A stretch of 64,000 bases of DNA from Neorhizobium sp. UBA7851 (GCA_002500765.1 DLSX01000081.1:36759-100758), one strand, 5' to 3'. Positions 8,693-17,582 are shown, numbered from the stretch's first letter. Notes: generated from the letters alone by a model not told the origin. Made by a program: numbers and translations.

Positions 8693-9361
8693 TTATCTGA
8701 CCGGGTAGCTGAAATAGCGGGAGGAGAAGAGCGCGAAGATGCGCATCATCACCCAGGAAATGACGAGGTAGAACGCCGTCACGGTGAAATAGACCTCGAA
8801 GCTGCGGAAACTGTCGGACTCGATCCGTTGCGATACCGAGGTGAGTTCGTAGGCCGAGATCGCCGATGCGATGCTGGTCGTCAGCGTCAGCAGAATGAAC
8901 TGGCTCGTCAGCGAGGGATAGATCGCCCTCAGCGCCGGCTTCAGGATGATCAGGCGGAAGACCTGAGCCTTGTGCAGTCCGAGCGCCAGTCCCGCCTCCA
9001 TCTGCCCCTTCGAGATGGACTGCACGCCACCACGAATGATTTCGATGGCATAGGCACCGCCATTGATGCCGAGCGCGATGATCGCGGTCGGCGTCGGATC
9101 GAGCCGGATGCCCGCCAGCGGCAGTGCGAAATAGATGAAGAAGATCTGCACCAGAAACGGCGTGTTGCGGATCAGTTCGACGAAGCCGATCACGAGCCAG
9201 CGCAAAGGCCTGTAGGGTGATTGGCGCAGAATGACGCCGCCGATGCCGATGACGATCGCCAGAAGCATGCCGCAGATGGCCAGCGTAAACGTGCCGAGAC
9301 AGGCCCATAGAAGGTTTGGCAAACCGTCGATGACCGGAGTGAAATCAAGGGTGTAGTTCAT
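8693..9361 (-). CDS. Polar-amino-acid-type ABC transporter permease 2
   Basis: 222 residues, HisM family: IRNTPFLVQIFFIYFALP, the ISKGQMEAGLALGLHKAQ coupling loop, and several hydrophobic spans. It pairs with the neighbouring permease to form the heterodimeric channel. The gene lies between aroQ (upstream, 21 bp) and permease 1. Embedding a transporter between pathway enzymes supports a shared substrate. Confidence 0.88.
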   Translation of the reverse strand: MNYTLDFTPVIDGLPNLLWACLGTFTLAICGMLLAIVIGIGGVILRQSPYRPLRWLVIGFVELIRNTPFLVQIFFIYFALPLAGIRLDPTPTAIIALGINGGAYAIEIIRGGVQSISKGQMEAGLALGLHKAQVFRLIILKPALRAIYPSLTSQFILLTLTTSIASAISAYELTSVSQRIESDSFRSFEVYFTVTAFYLVISWVMMRIFALFSSRYFSYPVR

Positions 9362-9382
9362 GACATCTCCTGCGGCGCGTTC

Positions 9383-9826
9383 TCAGGACGGCTCGACCAT
9401 GCCGGCCATCGCTTCGATCGCCAGTTCATAACCGCGGGCTCCGAAGCCGATCATGATGCCGGTCGCGGTGCGCGAAATCAGGGAATTGTGATAGATGCTC
9501 TCGCGGGCATGCACGTTGGATATGTGCAGCTCTATCTTCGCACCGTCGAAAGTCTTCAGTGCGTCCAGCAGGGCGATGGACGTGAAAGTGTATCCGGCCG
9601 GATTGATGATGATGCCGCAGGCATCCTTTCGCGCCTGATGGACGGATTCCACCAATTCACCCTCGAAATTCGTCTGGCGGAAATCGATCGAGAACCCCAG
9701 AGACGCGGCTTTCGCTTCGCATCGCTCCCGAATGTCGCCAAGGGTTGTCGTGCCGTATATGGACGGCTCCCGCTCACCCAGAAGATTGAGGTTGGGTCCG
9801 TTAAGGACAAAGATCGTCTTGTTCAT
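9383..9826 (-). CDS. aroQ: Type II 3-dehydroquinate dehydratase
   Basis: About 147 residues: FVLNGPNLNLLGEREPSIYG carries the Asn and the loop Arg/Tyr, INPAGYTFTSIALLDAL the Gly/Tyr/Thr region, and ELHISNVHARE the catalytic His and substrate-binding residues. Type II enzymes act in catabolism and biosynthesis, and here the neighbours are catabolic. It would convert 3-dehydroquinate to 3-dehydroshikimate, the substrate of the divergent dehydratase at 10963-12852. The frame is open upstream to 9886, but the ATG before NKTIFVLNGP is the normal family start; the hairpins upstream would otherwise be inside the gene. Confidence 0.92.
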   Translation of the reverse strand: MNKTIFVLNGPNLNLLGEREPSIYGTTTLGDIRERCEAKAASLGFSIDFRQTNFEGELVESVHQARKDACGIIINPAGYTFTSIALLDALKTFDGAKIELHISNVHARESIYHNSLISRTATGIMIGFGARGYELAIEAMAGMVEPS

Positions 9827-9840
9827 GGAAAAACTCCGGG

Positions 9841-9896
9841 CAGCGTCGGCGCAGGGGCTAGCCATGCGCCGACGCTGGCACCTCATTCAGGTGCCA
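9841..9896 (-). repeat. Two consecutive perfect hairpins downstream of the binding-protein gene
   Basis: The first stem is 13 bp and perfect: CAGCGTCGGCGCA at 9841 pairs with TGCGCCGACGCTG near 9877 across an 11-base loop. The second is 8 bp (TGGCACCT / AGGTGCCA, 5-base loop, 9876-9896). They follow the solute-binding-protein stop and precede aroQ in the same transcript. There is no T-run, so they look like mRNA-processing or stabilising structures that keep binding-protein mRNA more abundant than downstream genes. Confidence 0.7.
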
Positions 9897-9931
9897 CCAC
9901 GCGAAATTCAGAGTTTACGAAGAGCCGGAGC

Positions 9932-10762
9932 TCAGTTCGCGGTGAACGAAATACCTTCGAGGCTCTTCGGGAATTCCGGCACCGGCACCTTCATCCACTT
10001 GTCGTAGATCTTCTTCAGTTCACCATTGGCCTTGATCTTGTCGATGAACTCGTTCACCGCGACATTGATCTCTTTTTCGCCGAGGCGCGTGCAGGCGCCG
10101 TTGTAGAGCTTCTGGAATTCGAGCTTGTTTTCGAATTTGCCCGGAACAGCCTTCTCGACGCGATCGAGATAGAAGATGTTGCCGCCGAGCGCGTCGACCT
10201 GGCCGGAAGCCAATGCCTGAACGCTTGCTGCGTCCCCGTCATATCGGCGAATGGTCGCGGTAGAAGGAGCATTTTTGGTGACCTGAGTATCCTGGGCTGC
10301 ACCCTTGGCGACGCTGATCGTCAAGCCGGCCATATCCTCATTCGTCTTGATCGACTTGTCCTTCGGCCCGATCAGGACGATGGCATTCGCATTGTAAGGC
10401 TGGCTGAACTGCACGGCCTTGGCGCGATCCGGCAACATCGCCATCGTCGCGAACAGAATGTCGACGCGACCTGATGTCAATGCGGGAATGCGGTTATTGA
10501 CTTCGAGCGGAACAAATTCCACGTCGACACCGAGTTCCTTGGCGAACAGCGCGCCCATTTCGGCATCAAAGCCGTCCTGCTTGCCTGCGCTCGTGACGAA
10601 ACCCCAAGGCGGGTTATCGCCTTGGATCCCCACGACCAGCTTGCCTTTGGCCTTGATCTCGGCCGGCGTGATAGCTGCTGCCGGCTGCGAAAGCGATGCT
10701 GCGGCGACAATTGCCGCGGCGCCCAACAAGGCGCGGCGTCGATTCAATTTGAATCCAAACAT
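9932..10762 (-). CDS. Periplasmic solute-binding protein, SBP family 3
   Basis: About 276 residues. A signal peptide (basic NRRR, then LLGAAAIVAAASLSQPAAA) exports the mature protein, which begins near ITPAEIKAKG. Family-3 features follow: GDNPPWGF, GFDAEMGALFAKELG, and MAMLPDRAK, whose Arg normally holds the ligand carboxylate. The ATG at 10762 has a GAGGAGGAG ribosome site; a longer frame lacks one. First gene of the minus-strand transport/quinate operon, divergent from quiC. The ligand could be quinate or shikimate, both of which offer the carboxylate this fold expects. Confidence 0.87.
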   Translation of the reverse strand: MFGFKLNRRRALLGAAAIVAAASLSQPAAAITPAEIKAKGKLVVGIQGDNPPWGFVTSAGKQDGFDAEMGALFAKELGVDVEFVPLEVNNRIPALTSGRVDILFATMAMLPDRAKAVQFSQPYNANAIVLIGPKDKSIKTNEDMAGLTISVAKGAAQDTQVTKNAPSTATIRRYDGDAASVQALASGQVDALGGNIFYLDRVEKAVPGKFENKLEFQKLYNGACTRLGEKEINVAVNEFIDKIKANGELKKIYDKWMKVPVPEFPKSLEGISFTAN

Positions 10763-10919
10763 TAGGTGCTCCTCCTCTGATAGCCCGAAAGGCCTGCCAG
10801 CTCTCCTCCAGCTGGTAACACGCCAAAATTGACATAAGCCCATTTTCAAATCAACAGAGTTTTTCTATAATCTCCGATAAAATGCATTTCGACATTTGTG
10901 TGGAAAATTGCATTACGAT

Positions 10920-10936
10920 TTTTTGCAGTGCAAAAA
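10920..10936. promoter_or_regulatory. Palindrome in the quiC / transporter divergent promoter region
   Basis: TTTTTGCA-G-TGCAAAAA is a perfect 8-bp inverted repeat around one base, 26 bp before the quiC ATG and in the 200-bp gap between the divergent operons. Similar TGCATT elements recur just upstream (around 10882 and 10909). It is operator-like and well placed for one of the two GntR regulators encoded downstream of quiC. Binding is inferred. Confidence 0.45.
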
Positions 10937-10962
10937 GCGGATTGTTTCAGGAGGAGGAAACA

Positions 10963-12852
10963 ATGAAAACATCGATTGCCACGGTGTCGATCAGCGGAGA
11001 GTTTCCCGAGAAACTGGCGGCCATTGCCGCAGCCGGGTTCGACGGGGTGGAGATATTCGAAAATGATTTCCTCGCTTTCGACGGCAATCCGGCTGATGTC
11101 GGACGCATGGTTCGCGACCACGGACTGGAAATCACGCTTTTCCAACCGTTCCGGGATTTTGAGGGCATGCCGGAACCGTTGCGCAGCCGGACGTTCGATC
11201 GCGCCGAGCGCAAATTCGACATCATGCAGCAACTCGGCACCGACCTCGTCCTTGTCTGCTCCAACGTTTCGCCTGCATCGCTTGGCGGCATAGATCGGGC
11301 TGCGGCAGATTTCCACGAATTGGGCGAGCGGGTGGCGAAGCGCGGGCTTCGCGTGGGATACGAGGCTCTGGCATGGGGCCGGCATATCAACGACCACCGC
11401 GACGCCTGGGAAATCGTGCGGCGCGCCGATCATCCCAATATCGGCCTCATCCTCGACAGTTTTCACACCCTGTCACGTAAGATCGACGTCGGATCGATCC
11501 GCTCCATACCGAAGGACAAGATCTTCATCGTACAGATGGCGGACGCGCCGCTGATCGAGATGGATCTACTCTATTGGTCACGCCATTTCCGCAACATGCC
11601 GGGCGAAGGCGACCTGCCGGTAAGGGAGTTCACCGAAGCCATCGCCGCGACGGGCTATGACGGTTATCTGTCTTTGGAGATCTTCAATGACCAGTTCCGC
11701 GGTGGCTCTCCAAAGACGATTGCGGCCGACGGTCACCGTTCGCTGGTCTATCTGGGCGATCAGGTTCGTCGAAATCCGGAGGCTGCGACGCTGACCGTTG
11801 CGGAAATGCCGGATCGCGCTGCCGTGAAGGGCATCGGGTTCGTCGAGTTCTCAGCCGATGAACAAGACGGCGAGAACCTTGCCACCATTCTCAAGACGCT
11901 CGGTTTCCGCAAGATTGCGGTTCATCGCTCGAAGAAGGTCACGATTTTCGAACAGGGCAGGATCCGCCTTCTGCTCAACACCGACGAAAAGGGCTTCGCC
12001 AATGCCTCCTTTGCTGTACACGGCACGTCTGCCTATGCGGTCGCACTGATTGTCGAAGATGCCGGCGCGGCCCATGCGCGCGCAATCGCGCTCGGCGCCG
12101 AACCATTCGAGCAGGTGGTGAGCCGAGGCGAAGTGCAAATCCCGGCGATCCGCGGTGTGGGCGGTGGGTTGATCTATTTCCTCGATGAGAAAGGCAACCT
12201 CGGCCGGTTCGCGGAGATCGACTTCACCCCGGTTTCCGAAGGCACGGACATCGCCGCAGCGCATCTTGCCCATATCGATCACGTCGCCCAGACCGTCGTT
12301 TACGATGAAATGCTGACCTGGCTGTTATTCTACACCTCCATATTCGCAGCCGATAAGACGCCGATGGTCGACATCATCGACCCGTCCGGCGTGGTGCGCA
12401 GCCAGGTGGTCGAAAATACGTCAGGCAGCCTGCGCCTGACGCTGAATGGAGCGGAGAACCGCCGCACACTGGCTGGCCATTTTATCGCGGAACGGTTCGG
12501 CTCGGGCATACAGCACCTCGCTTTTCATACCGAGGACATCTTCGCGACAGTTGCCGCCTTGCGCAAAAACGGCTTCCAGCCCCTGCCCATATCTCCGAAC
12601 TATTACGGCGATATCGAAGCTCGGTTCGGCCTGGATCCGGCCCTGACGGAGCGATTGAAGGCCGACAATATTCTCTACGACAGAGACGACCACGGCGAAT
12701 ATTTCCAGATTTACAGCACGACATTCGGCGAGGGCTTCTTTTTCGAGATCGTGCAACGCAGCGGCTATCGCGGATATGGCGCGGCCAACGCCATCTTCCG
12801 CATTGCTGCCTTGAAGAAGGCTCTCAGGCCTGAAGGCTTGCCGAGGCTTTAG
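10963..12852 (+). CDS. quiC: 3-dehydroshikimate dehydratase fused to HPPD-like domain
   Basis: 629 residues. Residues 1 to about 290 form an AP-endonuclease-2/xylose-isomerase TIM barrel with candidate metal ligands in VGYEALAWG (Glu), GLILDSFH (Asp, His), IFIVQMADA (Gln) and YLSLEIFND (Glu). It converts 3-dehydroshikimate to protocatechuate. The C-terminal half is a vicinal-oxygen-chelate, 4-hydroxyphenylpyruvate-dioxygenase-like domain retaining a His-His-Glu set (HIDHVAQT, GIQHLAFHT, FFFEIVQRSG). The architecture and length match Pseudomonas QuiC1/QsuB-type enzymes. The ATG follows AGGAGGAGGAAACA; the frame extends upstream to 10882 without a ribosome site. The product feeds the pca genes 6 kb away. 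Confidence 0.9.
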   Translation: MKTSIATVSISGEFPEKLAAIAAAGFDGVEIFENDFLAFDGNPADVGRMVRDHGLEITLFQPFRDFEGMPEPLRSRTFDRAERKFDIMQQLGTDLVLVCSNVSPASLGGIDRAAADFHELGERVAKRGLRVGYEALAWGRHINDHRDAWEIVRRADHPNIGLILDSFHTLSRKIDVGSIRSIPKDKIFIVQMADAPLIEMDLLYWSRHFRNMPGEGDLPVREFTEAIAATGYDGYLSLEIFNDQFRGGSPKTIAADGHRSLVYLGDQVRRNPEAATLTVAEMPDRAAVKGIGFVEFSADEQDGENLATILKTLGFRKIAVHRSKKVTIFEQGRIRLLLNTDEKGFANASFAVHGTSAYAVALIVEDAGAAHARAIALGAEPFEQVVSRGEVQIPAIRGVGGGLIYFLDEKGNLGRFAEIDFTPVSEGTDIAAAHLAHIDHVAQTVVYDEMLTWLLFYTSIFAADKTPMVDIIDPSGVVRSQVVENTSGSLRLTLNGAENRRTLAGHFIAERFGSGIQHLAFHTEDIFATVAALRKNGFQPLPISPNYYGDIEARFGLDPALTERLKADNILYDRDDHGEYFQIYSTTFGEGFFFEIVQRSGYRGYGAANAIFRIAALKKALRPEGLPRL

Positions 12853-12946
12853 TCCATGGTGGACCAAACTTTTGAGCGTGACCGGGTGGGTTTAAACAAG
12901 CGGACGGAATATGTATGAGAATTGAGAAAATCTCCGAGATGCCCAC

Positions 12947-13621
12947 ATGCTTTCCGATCTAGCCACCGAAACCGTTGCCGAAAACAGCTACAAGCGAATT
13001 CGAGCCGATATCATTTTCGGGCGCCTCGCTCCCGGCCAGAAGCTCAAGCTCGAGAAGCTCAAGGAGACCTATGACACCAGCGTCAGCACGCTGAGGGAGA
13101 TCCTCAACCGTCTGGCCTCCGAAGGACTCGTCGTGGCGGAAGGCCAACGCGGCTTTCATGTGGCTCCGATGTCGTCAACCGATTTGAAGGAGATCGCCGC
13201 ACTGCGTCTGCTGTTGGAGACACACGCACTGGAGCAGTCCTTCGAGAGAGGTGACGTCGACTGGGAGGCGCGGCTCGTATCCGCGCATTACAAACTTGCC
13301 CGCATGGAAAGCATCATGGCCAGCGGCGATACCAGTCAGACGGAAGACTGGAAGCGTTATGACTGGGAGTTTCACCAGGCTCTGATTTCCGCTTGTGGGT
13401 CGAGACTGCTGATGGAAACCCATGCCGCCATCTTCGATAAATATCTCCGCTACCAGATGGTTGCCCTCTCCTATCGCGGCAAGATTGCTGCAGACGAACA
13501 CAAGCGGCTTCTGGATGCCGCCCTCGAGCGAGACCAGAAGACGGCGAAAAAGATCCTCGGCCTGCACATTCAGGGCGGCGTGGAACATGCATTGGCGAGA
13601 AAGTCGCCGCTTCAGGATTGA
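12947..13621 (+). CDS. GntR-family (FadR/VanR subfamily) regulator, first of a tandem pair
   Basis: 224 residues. The winged HTH (SYKRIRADIIFGRLAPGQKLKLEKL, then VSTLREILNRLASEGLV) precedes a helical FCD effector domain (EFHQALISACGS, DEHKRLLDAALERD) whose His/Asp residues normally bind a metal and an organic acid. It follows quiC on the same strand after 94 bp and is directly followed by a paralogue, so it is probably the local sensor of the quinate/shikimate pathway. The start is approximate: the ribosome site is weak. Confidence 0.85.
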   Translation: MLSDLATETVAENSYKRIRADIIFGRLAPGQKLKLEKLKETYDTSVSTLREILNRLASEGLVVAEGQRGFHVAPMSSTDLKEIAALRLLLETHALEQSFERGDVDWEARLVSAHYKLARMESIMASGDTSQTEDWKRYDWEFHQALISACGSRLLMETHAAIFDKYLRYQMVALSYRGKIAADEHKRLLDAALERDQKTAKKILGLHIQGGVEHALARKSPLQD

Positions 13622-13623
13622 TT

Positions 13624-14328
13624 ATGCGCGAAGAACGATCAGGAGAGCACGAACGGGTGAACAACCTCAGCGAAAGCGTAAGTGATGCGGTTTTCCGTCG
13701 GTTGCGGCAGGACATCATACTGGGGAATTTGCCACCCGGCTCCAAGATCAAGCTTGAAAAGGCTCGCGAGCGATATTCGATCAGCATTTCCTCACTGCGG
13801 GAGATCCTTTGCAGATTGTCGGCAGAGAATCTCGTGCTTGCAGAAGGGCAGCGCGGATTTGAGGTCAGTCCGGTATCCAGGCAAGAACTGACGGAGCTGG
13901 CCGACCTTCGCATCGTGTTGGAATGCCATGCTATCGGCCTTTCATTCGCCACCGGAGATCTCGAGTGGGAAGGCTCGATCGTGGCTGCGCATCACCGACT
14001 GGCTGCGGTGGAGCGCAGGCTTCTTGCTGGAGATACGGCCCGCACGATCGACTGGGTCAGATGTGACTGGGAGTTTCACCGGGCGATCGTCGCGGCAAGC
14101 AAGTCGACAACGCTGCTGCAAAACCTCTCCTCGGTCTTCGATCGCTTCCTTCGATACCATATGCTCGCCGGCAGTTTTCGAGGCAATGCGGTCGTTGATG
14201 ACCACAGGCTGCTATTTGAGCGAGCGCTTGCAAGAGACGCGAATGGCGCACGGCAGATCATCACAATCCATGTGCAAAAGGGCGTTGAGCACATTTTGAA
14301 AGAGCCACAATTTCTTTCAAAGAGATGA
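13624..14328 (+). CDS. GntR-family (FadR/VanR subfamily) regulator, second of a tandem pair
   Basis: 234 residues, clearly paralogous to the preceding regulator: both share the pattern KLEKxxExYxxSxSxLREIL and AEGQRGFxVxP in the HTH region and the WEFHxAxxxAxxS, GxVEH pattern in the FCD domain. The ATG lies 3 bp after the stop of the first gene (a TTG at 13618 would overlap it). The tandem pair could form a heterodimer or respond to two different pathway intermediates. It is the last intact gene before the decayed segment. Confidence 0.83.
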   Translation: MREERSGEHERVNNLSESVSDAVFRRLRQDIILGNLPPGSKIKLEKARERYSISISSLREILCRLSAENLVLAEGQRGFEVSPVSRQELTELADLRIVLECHAIGLSFATGDLEWEGSIVAAHHRLAAVERRLLAGDTARTIDWVRCDWEFHRAIVAASKSTTLLQNLSSVFDRFLRYHMLAGSFRGNAVVDDHRLLFERALARDANGARQIITIHVQKGVEHILKEPQFLSKR

Positions 14329-14332
14329 GTGT

Positions 14333-14780
14333 TGTCCGTTCTGAGAGATAGGTGACGTTTTGTACCGGAGACATGGGTAACACTTTTCGCTTTGCGGGAG
14401 GTGTTTATGCCGTGGAGAGAGACTTCGGTCATGGATGAACGTCTATGCTTTGTCGCCCGGTTGCTTGAGGGCGAAGGGATGAGCGATGTGTGCCGGGAGT
14501 TCGGCATCTCGCGCAAAACCGGATACAAGATTTTCAGCCGCGACAGGGATGACGGCCTGGAGGCACTGACGGATCGGCGCGGCGTCCGGTGCGATATGCC
14601 AACCAGTTGCCGGCTCAGGTTGAGGCGCTGATCGTGTCTTCGAAGAAGGGCAAGCCGCATTGAGGTGCACGCAAGATCAGGGAATTGCTGGTGCGCAGGC
14701 TTGCCGGCGACATGCGCATCCCCTCGACGAGCACGGTGCATGCCATCTTCGATCGCCACGGGTGGTTACCCGTGGCTGAT
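14333..14780 (+). mobile_element. IS481-family insertion sequence remnant with transposase pseudogene
   Basis: The leader (GTGACGTTTTGTACCGG region) and the transposase N-terminus MPWRETSVMDERLCFVARLL from 14407 are typical of IS481 elements, with the HTH SDVCREFGISRKTGYKIF. The frame breaks near 14575, continues in another frame as RRPVRYANQLPAQVEALIV, and then meets an in-frame TGA where the family has Trp (KPH-stop-GARKIRE). Similarity ends near IFDRHG around 14760; the DDE core is missing. The element is dead. Confidence 0.85.
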
Positions 14781-14861
14781 CTGTTTAGGCGCGACTGAGG
14801 CCGGGGCAATTCCTTCGGATCGCAGCGATGGAAGTCTGCCGTTACGCCTAAGAAGATCGAC

Positions 14862-15610
14862 TTACACGACCGAATTGAGCGCCACGGCTCTTGCGCATTC
14901 TTTCATATGTGGAACGATCATCTCGGGCGACAACGATTCAAACCGATAGAGCGGGATGCTCACACTTATGCAAGCAAGCGCGTGACCGTCTGCTGCGACG
15001 ATCGGGATCTGTAAGAGCAAATTTCCGCCTCGTTCTCTTGGAGATCCATCGAAAATCCCCGGGTGCGAATTTCAGCGAGTTGCATGAACAGCTCAGCCGG
15101 GCTCGATACGGTGTGATCGGTTTTCGGTTCGAAGGTTAATGGCTCGACAATTCGGGCCATATCGGCCTGCGGCAATGTTGACAACCATGCCTTTCCGACC
15201 GAACTCGAGTAAAGCGGAACGCGGGTACCGATCCGGGATCGCATGCTTATCGGGCGGTTTGCCTCAGGCTTGTCTATATAGACCATCTCGTCGCCGCTGT
15301 TGACTGCCAGATGGACGGTTTCGTTCAGGACGTCCCTAAGGGTTTCGAGAGGTTGACGCGCTGCTTCTCGGATATCCGACTGTGTCCAACTGCGGATCGC
15401 AAGGCTGATTAGCCTCGGTCCGAGACCAAGCAATCCGCCTGATCTTTCGACGATCATACCCTCGGCAATCAGCGCCGCAATGATCCGGTATGCTGTCGGT
15501 CGCGGCAGCCCTGCAAGCCTGGCAACCGCCGATGTCGTCAGCGATTCGTCTGAATCGCTGACGATCTGCAGCACCTTCATGAACTTGGAGAAAGCTGCCG
15601 TACCCTGCAC
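14862..15610 (-). pseudogene. IclR-family regulator, frameshifted near its C-terminus
   Basis: The HTH domain (FMKVLQIVSDSDESLTTSAVARLAG, LPRPTAYRIIAALI) and most of the effector domain are intact (MSRIGTRVPLYSSSVGKAW, TRGFSMDLQENEAEIC). After the Cys around 15017 the frame runs out at 14966, but the missing end (LQIPIVAADGHALACISVSI, ending NSVV-stop at 14862) continues in another frame. One lost base explains this. It is the first minus-strand regulator gene downstream of the SDR/MFS operon and is the probable cognate repressor of the palindrome at 18931. It may be a true pseudogene or an assembly error. Confidence 0.8.
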
Positions 15611-15661
15611 AGCCGTTTTCTCCGTGGTTTAGGTCGTTTTCTTTGTCGTCATCTAGCGCCC

Positions 15662-16387
15662 TCAGGCGACTGGATATCCCCCATCGACTGGCATGACAAC
15701 TCCAGTCATGAAGGCCGCAGCCGGGCTTAGGAGAAACATTGTGGCCGCCGCGACATCCGCCGGCGTTCCCCATCGCTTCAACGGCGTGCGATCAAGGATC
15801 GGGCCCGCGCGGGCCGGATTGTCCTGGGGCGCCTGTGGCAACGGTGTCGCGATCCAGCCAGGAGCAACTGCGTTGATGCGGATCCCGTCTGCTGCGTAGG
15901 TGATCGCCAGAGATTTCGTCAGCGGCGCGACACCGCCCCTGCTGGCGCTATAGGCGGGAACAAGGCCACCACCGAAGAAGGATAGCATCGATGCCGTGTT
16001 GACGATGAAGCCGCCGGAAGCCTTCAGTTTTTCCCGCGCATGGGTGCAGACGCGCATCGTCCCTGTCAGATTGATCGCCAGAACCTTTTCGAAGACATCA
16101 ATACTGTCCTCCTCGACCCGGCGGACGACGCCGGCGCAATTAACGACAAGGTCAAGTCGATCAGGATCCGCGATAACATCCTTGACCGCATCGTCGTCAT
16201 TGACGTCGAGTTCTATGGCTTGGATATCAAGGCCTCCAGGGGCTTCAAATTTATCGGCGCCAAGACCAACCGCCACGACGCGAGCGCCATGTCTTGCGAT
16301 TTCCGCCGCAATGCCGGCCCCGATGCCAGTGGTGGCGCCGGTTACCAGCGCCACCTTTCCTGCGAACAAACCAGTCTGATAGGTCAT
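15662..16387 (-). CDS. Short-chain dehydrogenase/reductase
   Basis: 241 residues, NAD(P) motif TGATTGIGAG, NCAG, catalytic Ser region NTASMLSFFGGG and Tyr in AYSASR. The canonical YxxxK is YxxxR here (Tyr146, Arg150, codon AGG), an unusual change of the catalytic Lys. The C-terminal VVMPVDGGYPVA is typical of SDRs using sugar acids or 3-hydroxy acids. It overlaps the MFS gene by 4 bp. Of the five minus-strand genes in this segment it is the only one with an uninterrupted frame, but the Lys change may mean it is also inactive. Confidence 0.8.
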   Translation of the reverse strand: MTYQTGLFAGKVALVTGATTGIGAGIAAEIARHGARVVAVGLGADKFEAPGGLDIQAIELDVNDDDAVKDVIADPDRLDLVVNCAGVVRRVEEDSIDVFEKVLAINLTGTMRVCTHAREKLKASGGFIVNTASMLSFFGGGLVPAYSASRGGVAPLTKSLAITYAADGIRINAVAPGWIATPLPQAPQDNPARAGPILDRTPLKRWGTPADVAAATMFLLSPAAAFMTGVVMPVDGGYPVA

Positions 16388-17582
16388 GCCATTACCTTTG
16401 ATGTTTCGCGGCCCTTCATGTCGTTTTTGACGAGGATGAAGAATGCCAGAGCCGCAAGGATGGAGACCACTGCCGCTGCGAGCAGCGCGTTGACGTAGGA
16501 ATCTGTCCGCTCGACCATGAAACCGGTGACGATCGGAGCGAGCAATCCGGCGGAATCGTCACCGAAATTCATGATATTGCCGAGCGAACCGACCTGCCGC
16601 TTGGGTACGACGACGCTAATCATCGTCCAGGATGCCGCGCTTGCCAGATTGATGAAGAACATCGCGAGGCAAATATATGCGACGGCCATGGTGGCATTCG
16701 GCGTATAGGCGGCCGGTATGGTGAATAGCGCGCCACCCAGCAGACCGATGCAGACCGGCCATTTGCGGCTGGATATCACCGGAAGTCCGCGCTTGACGAG
16801 AGCATCGACCACCTGTCCGGCACAGAGCATTCCGGCCGTGCCGAAGAGATAGGAGATGGCGACAACCCAGCCTGTTCGTTCCACCGTGAAGCCGCGGGCA
16901 TGTTCGAGATAACTCGGAAGCCAGGTGAGATAAAGCCAGACCATGTAGATCACGCCCATGAAGCCGAAGATGATGCCCCAGGTCGTCCGATGGGTGAAAA
17001 GCGATTTCCATTCGCTTGCCGTCATCGATTCTGCCGACTGCTTTTCGGAGCCCTCATCGATGAAAGCTTCTTCCTCGGGTGTCAGCGCGACTTCGCTGCG
17101 ATTGCGATAGATCATGTACCAGCCGGCCGCGACGATAATGCCGATTATGCCGGTGGGCTTGCCGCGTTCTCCCACATTATACCATTCGCTGACGACCTTC
17201 GCGCCCACTGGAAACTGCGGCGCTTCGCCAACCTCGAGGACCGCACGGGCGACGATAAACTGGGAGAAATTGTTGACCATGCAACAGACGACCTGCGCCA
17301 CGGACCAGAAGAACATGCCGGCCCCCAGCATGATACGCGCGATCCGACATTGTCGAGAAGTGCTCCCTTCGGCAACTGGGCGAAGGCATAGGCCAGTAAA
17401 AAGGCAGACAGCAGCAGGCCCATCTCGCTAGGTGACAGACCCATCTCTTCGCGAATGGCCGTGTTTGCGATCGAAAGCACACTGCGGTCGATATAGTTGA
17501 TGATCCCGGCTACCGTCAGAAAGGTAACAGCGATCCATTGCACGCGGCGCAGCCGCGCGCTTTTTGCCAATCCAATTTTCAT
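16384..17582 (-). pseudogene. MFS transporter (ACS/glucarate-type), frameshifted and internally deleted
   Basis: The N-terminal part (IAVTFLTVAGIINYIDRSVL, MGLLLSAFLLAYAFAQLPKG) runs to about 17345, then the frame shifts; the rest starts MLGAGMFFWSVAQ in another frame. Joining needs one extra base. In addition, GERGKPTG is followed directly by IIGIIVAAGWYMIYRNR. Anion:cation symporters normally have about 25 residues (a membrane span and loop) between these motifs, so an in-frame deletion is likely. The start is the ATG at 17582 with GGGAGGATCA upstream. It is probably a dead uptake carrier for a sugar acid or hydroxy acid. Confidence 0.82.

Noticed and set aside
8067..9308. 413-residue minus-strand open frame across both ABC permeases
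   Set aside because: Arg/Pro/His-rich shadow frame; both permeases are intact in their own frame with membrane spans and coupling loops.
12853..12865. GTCCA-TGG-TGGAC inverted repeat after quiC
   Set aside because: Only 5-bp arms, likely chance in high-GC DNA; kept as a weak possible GntR site only.
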